A stretch of DNA of 64,000 nucleotides from Naematelia aurantialba (taxonomy: Eukaryota; Basidiomycota; Tremellomycetes; Tremellales; Naemateliaceae). The first letter of the stretch is position 1. The number at the start of each line of letters is the position of its first letter. The position numbers and the translations under genes were made by a program. Under the pieces are notes generated by a model, which was not told the DNA's origin, made no database searches, and saw nothing but the letters and a program-made list of their open reading frames with translations. Location: the NCBI GenBank assembly GCA_021527695.1, contig JAKFAO010000011.1, positions 496,001 through 560,000 on the forward strand, read 5' to 3'. Positions 35,915 through 46,144 of the stretch are shown one piece after another.

Positions 35915-38068
35915 TCAGATCCCCCCGTACGCGTCTTCGTCGTCGAAAAAGTCGTCGCCTCTCGTCTGTGTGCGCATCGTGGCCGGGGTCCAAGCGCGAG
36001 GCGAATCAGTCACGCTCCCCGGCACGCTCATGCGTCCCGGACTGGGAGGAGGGTAAGCCGCGCTCGGGGCACCACTGGCTGCGGTCACCGGGCTAGCGAT
36101 CGCCGAGTATGGCGGCGCGATACTACCGGGTGGGGATAGCCTGTCGAAAGGGTTTGGCTCGTGGAGGACCGAAGAACTAGCCAGTGGTACGCTCGACAAG
36201 GGAGCGACAGTGGAGGATTTGGGAGTCGGAACCTCTGCTAGAGGGGAGAGCGGCCGACCATGCACGTATGGCTGAGGAGGCGTGACGACAGGAGCCGGCG
36301 GTAGACGCTGCGGAGGAAGTGTCCGCTCTGGTGCTGAAAACGACGACGACGTGATGTTGCCAGAGCCGTAACTCGTATCAGCGCCGGACGAGGTCGAGTG
36401 GTTGAGTGTGGTGGCATGCGGTGTCTTTGGCTCGGCGACACCAGCAGCACGCGCCACCTCGCCGTACAGCCGCTTCTGACGGTCTTGCTCAGTCTCCTCA
36501 GTGTACAGTGCTAGCTGCGGCACCTGCGATCGGCGCTGCAAGTCAAAGCCAGACATGAGTGGACTGAGCGGGGCAAGTGCCGGCAACGGGAGTTGAACCG
36601 CAGGAGCAGGCGCGGCACTGCGCATGTCGCCAGTCCAGTCCATGGTAGTCGCTGTTCGCGGCGTGTAGCCTTCGTCGTATCCCGCCGAATGAGGCCCGGG
36701 CATATCCGCAAAGTCTTCAGCCTGACTGAGCTCATCGTGCGTTGTAGGCGGCGCAGGTCGGCCCATCGCGACGGGCGAGAGATAATCGAAAGGCTGGTGA
36801 TGCGTCTGATGAGAGCCAACGAGTTGACGAGATTGGGCTTGTTGGCCTCCAGTAGCGCCGTAGGTCGCAACGGTATGCATCATTGGCGTGCGACCGCTGT
36901 GAGGGTTGTACGGCCGACCTTGTGGGTCGACTCCGTATGTAGGCGAAGTCTGAGAATAGGCCGAGTGCTGCTCGACAGCACCAATGCCAGCACCGACGCC
37001 GGCGCGATTCGAGCCGTATTCAGATGTTCTGAAAGAACCATCGGCGTTGAACGCATTCTGACGAGCCATCGCTAGAGCGCGTCGCGAACCAATGACCGGC
37101 GCAGCGGAGGCTCCGTAGACATCATTGTTATCAGGCTTGTCACTGTACGGGAACGGAGTGACGTTGTCGTCAATCTTGGACCAAGGCGCTTTGGTAGAGT
37201 ACGCTCGCGATGTAAATTTGCGGTAGAGCCAGCCTACCGCCGAGCCGACAACGACTAGACCGACGAGGACAGCTAGGACGACACCGACGATACCTCCAGT
37301 CGACAGGCTCGACGACGAAGTTGACGCGGTTGACGCATCTGCCGTCGAGTTGCCGACTCCGCTGAAAGAGGCCGTCACGCTCGACGAGGTACTAGTGGCC
37401 ACGTCCGAGGTGATGGTGATGACGGTAGGTGTCGAGCTTGTCGAATGCGTAGTGGACGATGAAGAACCAACACGTAGAGTAGAGTTAGACGATGAGTGAG
37501 TGATGGACGCCTGAACTTGTTAGCAGCTGATACGCTGAAAGTATGGGAACGTACTGAAGGCACGACCGAGCTGTTTGTTGCTGCCACCGAGCTCAGCTTT
37601 GCGGTGCTGGACGTGGACCCTTGTACACTCGCCGTGGGACGAGAAACGGCACTCGCAGTGCGCGTGACAGCGTACGATCTCGAGGTGATAGTCGTGCCGA
37701 GCGTGGCTGCCTGTGCCGCCGCTCTGTTACTTGTGGAATGGGCCAAAGCCTATGCTTTATGAGCCTTCGTCCTACCTGCCACTTTCGTGAAAACTCACGG
37801 CGGACACACTCGCTGCCGACCTCAGACTGCTCAGCTGCTCCGGGGTGTAATCGATCACGGATCTCTTCTCCAGCTGCTTCGCTCCAGCGAGCCTTGCGAG
37901 ATCCACGGCCCTGCCATCCAACCCGACGCCGTTCTGATCGCGAATGAGCAGGTCCGAGATGTTGACCTCTGCGGCGAGTTCGTGTCGTGGCTCAGCGTCA
38001 AGATGAAGTGCGCGCCGAGCGAAAGAACGGAGACGAGAACGCCGGAGATGCGAAAGGAAGCCGTCCAT
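35915..38068 (-). CDS. Single-pass membrane protein with Ser/Thr-rich ectodomain, unknown function
   Basis: Exons 38068-37799, 37749-37555 and 37510-35915 are all phase 0 and give 686 aa. Residues about 90-235 are Ser/Thr-rich (glycosylated stalk type), then one membrane segment TGGIVGVVLAVLVGLVVVGS near residue 240, a basic stop WLYRKFTSR, and a 420-residue disordered Pro/Ser/Tyr-rich cytoplasmic tail ending DDFFDDEDAYGGI. No clear signal peptide precedes the first ATG I can support (MDGFLSHLRRSRLRSF), so a missed upstream exon is possible. The architecture resembles fungal wall-stress or Axl2-like surface proteins, but there is no sequence proof. It is divergent from an MFS transporter across a spacer with two TTACGTAA sites. 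Confidence 0.7.
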
Positions 38069-38762
38069 TGTGCCCAAGACCAACAGGCAGTGTCCGAGAC
38101 TGAGCCCGCGTCCGAGCCTCTACCAAACGAGAGAGAGAGAAAGAGCGTGGAAGAGTAACGAGCGACGAGGATGTCAATTCAAGAGGTGCAAGATGTGGTG
38201 ATGGGATGAAATGTTCGATACAAAAGGCCAGATTGGTGGGGATGCACGTCGAGCGTTTCAGGGTCACGCGAGGGAGAGTGTTTGAGTCGACGCTCGATCC
38301 TCCGGGGATGCGAGTCTTGACCGGGTTGAAAGGGGTCCTGCTGGCTGAGGACACACTCGTCGATTAGAGAGGTAAGGTATTGTAGTGCAGTCTCTGGAAA
38401 GAGGATATGGTGAAAGTGAAGAGAGCAAGAGAGAGAGAGAAACCAGTGTTCATAGGTGGCACAAGAGACGCGTAGAGAGAAGGAAATCGGCACCTCCCAG
38501 GGGGAAATCCCACGTGTTTCGCGTTTCACGAAGGAACAACCTTAAACTATGGCCTGTTACGTAAAGAGTCACAGCAGCTCTTGTTCTATTACGTAAGAAA
38601 GAATGCGCCCGGTCAAACCCCGAGTGCTCGACCTTGTCTGTGCAGTTGTGACTCTACGAGCTTTGTCTGATACTGGGATGTCTGGAGACGTGGCTGCGGC
38701 CTGATGTGAGGATTATCCACCCGGATGGAGCGATAAAGGAAGCAAGAGACCGACATACAGCG
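38069..38762. promoter_or_regulatory. Divergent promoter with two TTACGTAA palindromes
   Basis: TTACGTAA at 38557-38564 and 38589-38596, 32 bp apart. This is the bZIP site recognised by Pap1/Yap1-type factors. A CACGTG also occurs near 38512. GAGAGA runs lie near 38130-38150 and 38425-38440. Regulation is inferred. Confidence 0.5.
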
Positions 38763-40706
38763 ATGTATCCAGCAGAAACCCGGCGGACTCGGGAAATGAC
38801 CCGCTCACGGATACTGGCGCTCATGGCCGTCTGTACCATGTCTATCGGGAGCCACTTGTACGTGCAGCCAGTTTGCGAAACTGCAGAGCACTAACTGATA
38901 GTCACAGCGGGACATATCTCCTTGGCCCGCTCAAGTCCAGGCTGCACGAGGAGATGGGGACGTCGAATAGCCAGTTTTCCCTGCTCATTGCTTCTTTCAA
39001 GTGAGCTCGCCCAGAGCGTTCGGAGAATGCAAGCGTCTGACGAATCAGTCTCAACTCGACTTGGACTCCCCTTGTCGGCGGGCTCTTTGTCTCCCGGTTC
39101 GGTACGGCTTGGAGGTCAGCTATCGGGCTCGCCGAACGCGCGGTGTGTAGCTGACCCGTACAGCTCGATAGCCACAACCGGATGCGTCTTGCTCGGGCAA
39201 CTCATCCTTCTCCTCGGCGTCCTCACCTCTCATATACATACTATGGTGAGCTGGAATTTCCTTATCCGAGCGAGGACTGACCTGATCCTTCTTAGACGAT
39301 CGGGTTATTCATCTTTGGCCTCGGCTTGACTCCTCTCGCTGTCGTCCAAGAGACCCTAGTCTCTCACCTGGCACCTTCCAACCACCTCGGCATCTCCCTC
39401 GCCCTCGGTCTCGTTTCGGGTAAATCATCGTCGTATATTTCGAGCGTGGTGAGCCTGCCGCTGGCGAAGCAGTACGGAGATAGAGTACCCTTCGGGCTGG
39501 CTGTCGGGCTTTGCGGTCTGAGCTTTACCATGAACATGCTGCGCCTGATGTTTGGATGGGGCCGAGAGAAGGGGGAGAATGGCCAAGAAGATCAGCGGGA
39601 GGTCAAGGTGAAGAAACTCGTCAAGTGGGGTGGAGTGGGACAGCTGGGCGATGTCTTTTGGCTCTACATCTTTCTGTAAGCTCAGCAAGCTCGGCCAAGC
39701 AATAGCAGAGACAGTGACTGACGAGGCAGGAACGTGCTTTCGGGGGCTATATGGCAACCGTTTCTGCATCTCTCGGCAAATCTCATACAGCTGCGATACA
39801 ATGTGTCAGCGTCGCTTGCCGCGACCCAGGCGTCGGTCCTGCTTGCCGGTGCGATCATTCTCTATCCCATTGTACGTTGATGTTCGTTGCGGAGGTCCTG
39901 GAGCATGCACTAACATGATTCAGATAGGATACCTGACGGATCGCCTATCGCCGGGAACTCCGCGAATGACATTCCGCCTCATCCACCTCTCCTCCGTGCT
40001 CACCCTCCTCGCCTACACTTACCTCGCCCTCCCTCCCAGTCTGACACACTCGCCGTGGCTGGGCATGATCCTCTTCGCATTAGGCCATGGCATGGCGACG
40101 CTGCTCATGGTGGTGCTCGTCCCACGGCTTTTGCCGCCAGCGCTCGTCCCCCTCGGCCTAGGCCTGCATAAGAGCATGGAGATGGCGTCGTCTACGCTCA
40201 GCCAAACTGTGTCAGGCCTGTGGCTCGACGCGGAGCAGCAAGATGATGCCGGCGAAGGCGAGGGCTTGTTACGTGCATTCTGGATCATCAATTCCCTTCA
40301 GTTGGTGTGCGCTATCGGCCTGTGGTTGTTCGAGGCCAGTCGGGCTCGGATGAGCCGCGGGGACGGCCTTTCAGGAGCGGGGGGGCAAGTGCAGCGCGCG
40401 GAGGAATACGAGGTTTTACCCATGAACGACCTGCCGGACCTCGACGGGGAATCGGACGACGACGACGAGGAGAGGTCCCATCCTTTGGCTGTCAAGTACG
40501 AGCAGCCGGGGATGGGGTCGGTCTCTGGCATAGGGATGCTGGGTGAGAGCGAGAGGAGAGCGGATGGTATGGGGCAGGAGACGTCGACAGCGCTGGCGAG
40601 GACAGATGGCGAGAGGAGGCGGGGTCGTGTTGCCCTGGCCGCGACGTTGGGGTTTATAGTGCTGGTGTGGGTGGTGTTTTTGGGCTCTGCGTGGAGTCGG
40701 CTGTGA
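38763..40706 (+). CDS. Major facilitator superfamily transporter
   Basis: Seven exons (38763-38857, 38908-39000, 39049-39114, 39164-39245, 39296-39675, 39730-39871, 39924-40706) give 546 aa. About 12 hydrophobic helices: ILALMAVCTMSIGSHFGTYLL, MGTSNSQFSLLIASFNLNST, TPLVGGLFVSRFGTAWSSI, GCVLLGQLILLLGVL, GLFIFGLGLTPLAVVQETL, and so on, with a large central loop KKLVKWGGVGQLGDVFWLY. A hydrophilic acidic segment (DLDGESDDDDEERSHP) sits just before the last helix LAATLGFIVLVWVVFLGS. The start segment and the GG-FVSRFGT loop resemble MFSD1-like lysosomal/vacuolar carriers, but I cannot name the substrate. The start ATG is the first in frame with the first helix. Confidence 0.88.
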
Positions 40707-40934
40707 AAATGTGTGGAGTCGGGCGTATGTGTTAGATGGTTGTATGCATAGCTCGGCGAGTCCCTGTATGTCTGGGTTTCAGGTGTGTCTTTGGAATCAT
40801 GCTACACGAGGCGGTCGATTTGCCACCGAATTCACCAAACACAAAGTAAAAGTCAACGTGCAGATCCTGATTCGATCGTCTGTTGCCACATCTCGCTCAA
40901 ACTGCTCGTCGCGTTCAGCGGGGTCAAGGACGAC

Positions 40935-42494
40935 ATGGACAGTCGTCGGCGGCATGTCCAAACCTCTCGATACTATCGCCCGCCTCCTCCCCCCCGCCCT
41001 CCCACCCGCCTCGTCCACCGCCCGTACCCCTCTCCCCACGTCCACGCCCAAGCAACACCAGACGGCAACGCGACGCCGCACGACCCGCACCCCCTGACCC
41101 CGCAAACTACACACATGGTGCCGCGTGCTTCTCGCGTCCTGGACTACGCGGCCGACGTGCCCCCTTCAGCATGGGAGGGCGCCTCGCCGCCGCGGGGCGA
41201 CGAGAGCGGCGACCTCGAATTTGGTGGGACGTATGCTGAATTTCAACGGCCGGGCGGGCTTGGACTTGGGATTGGGATGGGGAGTCGGGTTGCGGCTGAT
41301 GACGCGATGATGGGGGAGGAGACGCCTGCTCAGAGGGGGCACGAGGTTGGGGTGGGATTTCTCGGCGAGAGTAATTTGAACCAAGGCGAGGACGTAGAGG
41401 GCAACAGCGACGAGGACGGGGCAGAGTTGGGGGAGGAGCAAGTGGAAGAGGAAGAGGACGGAGAGGGACAGGAAGAAGGGGACGACGGAGAGGGAGAGGG
41501 TGGAGAAGACGGTGAGGATGGAGAGGACGGGGAGGAAGGAGAGGAAGCTGAGGAAGCAGAAGAGGAAGGAGAGGACGGAGAGGAGAGCGACGTGGGCAGT
41601 CAAGGCAGTTCGGCAATGTTCGACCCCGACGCTGATCCCGAAGGATGGGCGCGCAGGCTGGACGAGATCGCGGGTATGATGGAGGTTTCCGAGGAGGAGG
41701 CGAGGGCGCTCCGGTGGGGGCCGGTGATGAGGAAGGGTGAGTTGGGGCTATCTTTCTCGTCGTCGCTTCTCCTTCTCCCTCTTCTCTTCCTTCTTCTCTT
41801 CTTTCTCCTCCCTCTTCTCTTCTTTCTTCTCCTTCTCCCTCTTCTCTTCTTCTCCTCCCTCTTGATTTCTTTCTTCTTCTCCTCCCTCTCCTTCCTCTTA
41901 GCCGTCCCTCCCTCTCATCTCTCTTCCTCGTCCCTCTTCCTCGTCTCTTCTGCCTTCTCCATCGACTAGTAGATGCTATCCAATGCTATTGCTTCTGCTC
42001 TAGACCAGTGCCTTCGTTTCACTCCGCACCCTACAGCTTTACTCCACAGCTATATCTCCCCTGACGCCGAGCTGACATCCCGCGAGGCGACACACCGCTC
42101 CTACCCCTAGACCAATTCAAACGGCTTCTCAACCGCCATCTCGACCAGACCGAATGGAAGTACGCCACCCCCGCCGCCCAAGGATCAGTCGGACTCGTCG
42201 ACGACGTTCATGTACATCCCGTCCGCGTGGTCGGTCTGGCTGGCTGGGACGACAGCCAAGGGCCTGACGATGGGATGGATATGTCACTTGATAGGCTGTG
42301 AGAGGGCGTCTTTGCATCTGCTCCGTGCTCTGTGCTCCGTGCTTCGTTCTCCACGCTGCGTGCTGTTGTATGTGAGTCCGTCAGGCCATCTAGCAACTCG
42401 AGGCAGAGCTGACATTGCAGTGTACTGCATTCATTACCCCGCACATGTATACCGTTTTGCCTTCGATTCCCACAAGACCACGCTTCCCCTCTGA
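40935..42494 (+). CDS. Acidic protein of unknown function with an apparent +1 frameshift
   Basis: Exon 1 is 40935-41736; it starts MDSRRRHVQ, is Pro-rich, then strongly acidic (Glu/Asp/Gly coded at 41390-41600), then AGMMEVSEEEARALRWGPVMRK. Intron 41737-42086 is a long pyrimidine-rich GT-AG intron. Exon 2 opens in phase as GDTPLLPLDQFKRLLNRHLDQ and TEWKYAT. After a C5 run at 42168-42172 the good frame shifts by one: DQSDSSTTFMYIPSAWSVWL continues through donor 42298 and acceptor 42420 into YCIHYPAHVYRF, ending with TGA at 42492-42494. Dropping one C makes the three exons sum to 362 codons. Read literally the protein would end at 42301 with 338 aa. Function not recognised. Confidence 0.55.
41752..41940. 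repeat. CTTCTC polypyrimidine tract in intron
   Basis: About 190 bases of TTCTTCTC/CTCCTT repeats filling intron 41737-42086. It extends exon 1 as an open poly-Leu/Phe/Ser frame that is not credible as protein. Confidence 0.85.
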
Positions 42495-42734
42495 CATCCT
42501 TACATTCGGCACGGCTGAGCCAGTCCAGACGGGGTGGCTTGTTCTGGTTTCACTCATCAGCCTCTCGCAACAATCCAAGCCTTTACTTCAAGTACAGTCC
42601 GCCAGCCACCCGGATCAACACTACGCGCCTCCAATCTCATACCGAGACCCGAGACCGCTATGCCGCCTTTCTCAGCACGACTGTTCGTCGGCGCATTTCT
42701 ATCGACGCGCTAATACAGCAAGAAGAAGTAGAGC

Positions 42735-43724
42735 ATGCTTGTGATTGACGAGGTTGATTTGGCGGACAGGTTCGAGGTTGTCTTGCTGGACCCGTGTCGA
42801 CCAGCAGCGGCGCTACTCCCCGAGGATATCCCTTGTCCTTGCCCTCGGGTCTTCAGCTTCTCGGTGACGTCCAACTCGACTGACGCGACAATTGCTGGTC
42901 GCGCCACACGAATCATCGGCGACGATAACAAAGACTGTAACGGCACATCTGGTAACGCTAACGCGAACGATAACGGCGACGACGACGACGAACCCAAGTC
43001 GAGCCTCGAGACCGACTACGAGCGAGACTACCACCCTGCGCCCACGGTATCTAGGAACTCGTCCATCAGCTCAGACACAATCATCACGCCTGTTTCTACC
43101 CGCTGCAACTCGATAGACCACGCCGCCTACGCGCCGCAACTGACCACCACCTCCTGCGCTCCTCTGTCTGTCCGGAACGAGACCTCGCCCCCTGGCTCCG
43201 GGACTGGCAGGACGTACAGGTCTCCGCCCAACGCAGCGATCGTCAAGCGGGATCCGTCGCCTGTGCTGGAACCTTGTCATTCTCTGCGTACGTCTCTCTT
43301 CACCTCTCTGCTCGCTTTCGGTGCAAGTCTCCGTTCACGCCGCTCTTCCTGCCTGTATTCACGTCTGTGTTGAGGTCTTTGAACATGTCTGGTCATTCCC
43401 GTGCGCTCAAGTCTCTGTTCATGCCTCGGTCGACATCTTCGTTGACTTTGGCCCGACGAGCTATGCTTTCGAGCGAGCTTCGCTGACAGGCGATACCTAG
43501 TACGCCCTACTACATTCTGGCGACACCATCCTCTCTCCCCCCACGCCCTGCCACACCATTCCCCCTCGTCTCGGCTCATCCGGCGTTCGCTGCTGATCGC
43601 GTCTTCGGCGCCACTGCAAACTCCAGACCCGGACGAAGAGACGACGCGAATTACTGTCGGTCTGGCCGGAGTGGGTCTGTACGACCATCGGTGGCCTCGC
43701 CGACTGAGCCTGCTGCCTACCTGA
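42735..43724 (+). CDS. Possible small Ser/Asp-rich protein, unknown
   Basis: Exon 1 is 42735-43287 and exon 2 is 43501-43724, joined in phase across a GT-AG intron with a CTGAC branch, for 258 aa. Support is codon preference (many C-ending codons around SLETDYERDYHPAPTVSRNS) and an open second exon (PDPDEETTRITVGLAGVGLY). There is no recognisable domain, signal or membrane segment. The start is uncertain and an upstream exon in 42500-42730 may exist. The stop lies in a degenerate repeat. It could be noncoding; treat as tentative. Confidence 0.35.
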
Positions 43725-43880
43725 TACGCTCTGCCGACCGAGCCTGTTGCCTGAAGACCTGTCGACCGCTAGGCTTGCGCCGTACTTGACCCGCGCTGCT
43801 TACCGAGCCTGTCTTCGACCTGATACGCTCTCCCGCGCTGAGCTTGCTCTCTACTTGACACGCTCTGCCGACGAGAAAGC
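43690..43880. repeat. Degenerate repeat around GATACGCTCTGCCGACCGAGC
   Basis: Three to four imperfect copies of a block reading CGACYGAGCCTGYTGCCTR then CTGATACGCTCTCCCG, overlapping the 3' end of the tentative gene and reaching to about 70 bases before the next start codon. Confidence 0.7.
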
Positions 43881-43953
43881 CTTCGCTCGATCCTGATCCC
43901 ATCAATCCACTGGATCCTTGGCAGCACAAGGGATTCTCCATAGGCTACGCAGA

Positions 43954-45885
43954 ATGAGGCTGGCGGGACTGGCGAACCGCGCAGGAATTGTCGTGATGCT
44001 GGGACTGGTGGTGCAACGCCCTAAGTTCGGCGGTGCAAGGGTAGCCAGAGCCGCAAATGTCAGCAGCCGGAGCAACGAGGAGCTTGGCGGCGACCCTCTC
44101 TTGCTGGCACCGCCTAGTGTGTCTATCCCGAACGGAGATGATAAGGACGACGACTCGTTGGACAGTGCGAGTTCCAGCACCACGTCCGCAAGGTCATCCG
44201 CATCGGCATCCACATCTGCATCCACATCTGCATCCACATCTACATCCGCATCCGAATCCACATCCACAACAACAGCAAGGACGGCTACGACGACGTCGGC
44301 TGAGCGTTCTTCGACTTCGACTCCAGCTCACAGCACATCCATCTCGTCTTCTATCCTCTCGTACAGCCCCTCAAGCGCAATAGGCAGCTCATCTTCTGCG
44401 AGCTTCACCGACGCACCCTCGATCGATCTGCAGGACACGTCCGGCCGCCAACCTGGTAGTATTCGATTCCTCGTCCCTGTCTTTCTCTTGATCATCGTCA
44501 CCCTTGTGGCGTGCATCGTCACGCGGTGCCGGGCGCGACGCAAACGCCGCCGGCGAGTGCAGGAATCGACATCCTCGCCTTACCGGGATTCGGGCTCTGG
44601 GTGGAAAGAAGTGAAATGCGATGATGCTGATGACGGCAATGACGATGTCGACGATCCATGGTACGCCGGCGACGACAAGTTTGACACTGTACATCTCGAA
44701 TCGCAAAAACCTCATATCAGTGTAGCTGGTCGTGGATGGGGTTGGAAGTCGACGTATAACCTCTGGAGATCTGCTCGAGGTCGTATGGAGGGAGAGGAAC
44801 AAGATGGGGGGACGATAGACGAGATGGGTCAGAGGCAGAAGCGGACTATCAAGCTCGTCCAGCCCTCTGCAACACAGCAGACTCTGGCTCTGCCAGCGCC
44901 GCTCCCACCTACTGCATCGACATCGAATCGATCCCTGCGGGTCCTGCGGGACAAGCTGTCCACCCTCGCCGCCTCAGCCACGCCATCCAAGAAAATGCTG
45001 GGCCTTGGGCGGGCCAAAGCGCCAAACAAGCGGCGCTTACAGCCGGTGGCCGTACCTCCTCCTGAAGCGCCCGAGTGGATCCGTCCACGCGCCGTGTCGC
45101 CTACCACGCCGCTGAGCCCGCCGCTCCAGCCGCACCTGTTTTTCCACCCCACGCCGAGCACCATGTCGATCCACGGCGCGCTCGCAGCGAACGGGGATGG
45201 CAACGAAAGTGAGAGCGGGAGTGACTATGGTTCGGACGAGGATACAACGGCCACAGCAACTTCGCATCTGCGGCTACCCACTATACCTAGTACCGCTGAG
45301 AAGCTCGCTGAGAGTTACACTGCTATCCCGCAGCGGTCGCCTCGCGCCAAAGGGGTGAAAAGGGTCCAGACGGTCGGGGGCGGCGGAATGCGCCAAAACG
45401 CGTCTCCAGGCAAGATCAAGAGAAACGCCACTTCCGCAGCGTCAGGCGGATCGTCGACACCATCATCGAACCTTCGTCGATCCGTCGCTGTATCCGATCT
45501 TGCTTCGCCCGAGCGTGAGCGCAGCAAACGAGCAGTGTCCAAACGAAAGTCGACAACATCGTCGTCAACTGCCGCCGCGGCGACGACGACCCCGCGCAAG
45601 TCGCGCACGCAGCGTAAAGAAGAGCGCGCGCGGGACAAGGTCGAGAGCATACTCCAGGCTAGTTGGTCGGACCGCGCGCTGCAGTCGCCGGCTCTAGAGG
45701 AGAGCAGAAGTATTCAAGGGCGATTTGATGCGGCTTCAGCTGGGGCAGGTAGGACGAGTGGAGATGGTGGGCGCGGATGTGTCCCTGGGGCCGGACTGAG
45801 CAGCCCCGGCGTGGAAGAGGCGGCGAGCGCGGCTGGGGCGGGGATCGAGCAGCGGCTAGGGATGATCAAGCGCCTCGAGGGATGA
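43954..45885 (+). CDS. Type I single-pass membrane protein with Ser/Thr-rich ectodomain, unknown
   Basis: One exon, 643 aa. The N-terminus MRLAGLANRAGIVVMLGLVV looks like a signal peptide. A Ser/Thr stalk (residues about 65-155, partly from an in-frame GCATCCACATCT repeat at 44195-44270) leads to a membrane helix FLVPVFLLIIVTLVACIV near residue 172-189, then CRARRKRRRR and a 450-residue disordered basic/Ser-rich cytoplasmic part. The frame is open further upstream, but the signal-like ATG fits best. The architecture parallels the protein at 35915-38068 although the sequences differ. It may be a wall-integrity or surface sensor; function is unproven. It is followed after 259 bases by a decarboxylase on the same strand. 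Confidence 0.72.
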   Translation: MRLAGLANRAGIVVMLGLVVQRPKFGGARVARAANVSSRSNEELGGDPLLLAPPSVSIPNGDDKDDDSLDSASSSTTSARSSASASTSASTSASTSTSASESTSTTTARTATTTSAERSSTSTPAHSTSISSSILSYSPSSAIGSSSSASFTDAPSIDLQDTSGRQPGSIRFLVPVFLLIIVTLVACIVTRCRARRKRRRRVQESTSSPYRDSGSGWKEVKCDDADDGNDDVDDPWYAGDDKFDTVHLESQKPHISVAGRGWGWKSTYNLWRSARGRMEGEEQDGGTIDEMGQRQKRTIKLVQPSATQQTLALPAPLPPTASTSNRSLRVLRDKLSTLAASATPSKKMLGLGRAKAPNKRRLQPVAVPPPEAPEWIRPRAVSPTTPLSPPLQPHLFFHPTPSTMSIHGALAANGDGNESESGSDYGSDEDTTATATSHLRLPTIPSTAEKLAESYTAIPQRSPRAKGVKRVQTVGGGGMRQNASPGKIKRNATSAASGGSSTPSSNLRRSVAVSDLASPERERSKRAVSKRKSTTSSSTAAAATTTPRKSRTQRKEERARDKVESILQASWSDRALQSPALEESRSIQGRFDAASAGAGRTSGDGGRGCVPGAGLSSPGVEEAASAAGAGIEQRLGMIKRLEG

Positions 45886-46144
45886 TGCGCGGGCTCGCGG
45901 GGTCGGTCCCTCTGCCTGGATGCCATTGTTCGCCTCTCCGAGTCTCTATCGCCTTGTATATATTGCTTGAAGATGCTCCTTACATGCCATTTGATATTTT
46001 ATTTGTGTTTCCCGGGTCCGGTGCCTGGCGGACCTCCACCGTGAACGCCATCGGAAAAGTTGGAAAACCTAACGAGTCGATGCATTTCGACACGACGGCT
46101 AACGACGAGACGGACAGTGCTACCACGCTGTGACAGAGACCAGG

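Noticed and set aside
41737..41969. Extension of the acidic protein with a poly-Leu/Phe/Ser tail
   Set aside because: A perfect GTGAGT donor precedes it and the sequence is a polypyrimidine intron tract.
41971..42110. Possible separate gene starting MLSNAIASALDQ
   Set aside because: Ends in TAG after 45 codons, has no phase-compatible donor, and lies in the intron of the acidic gene.
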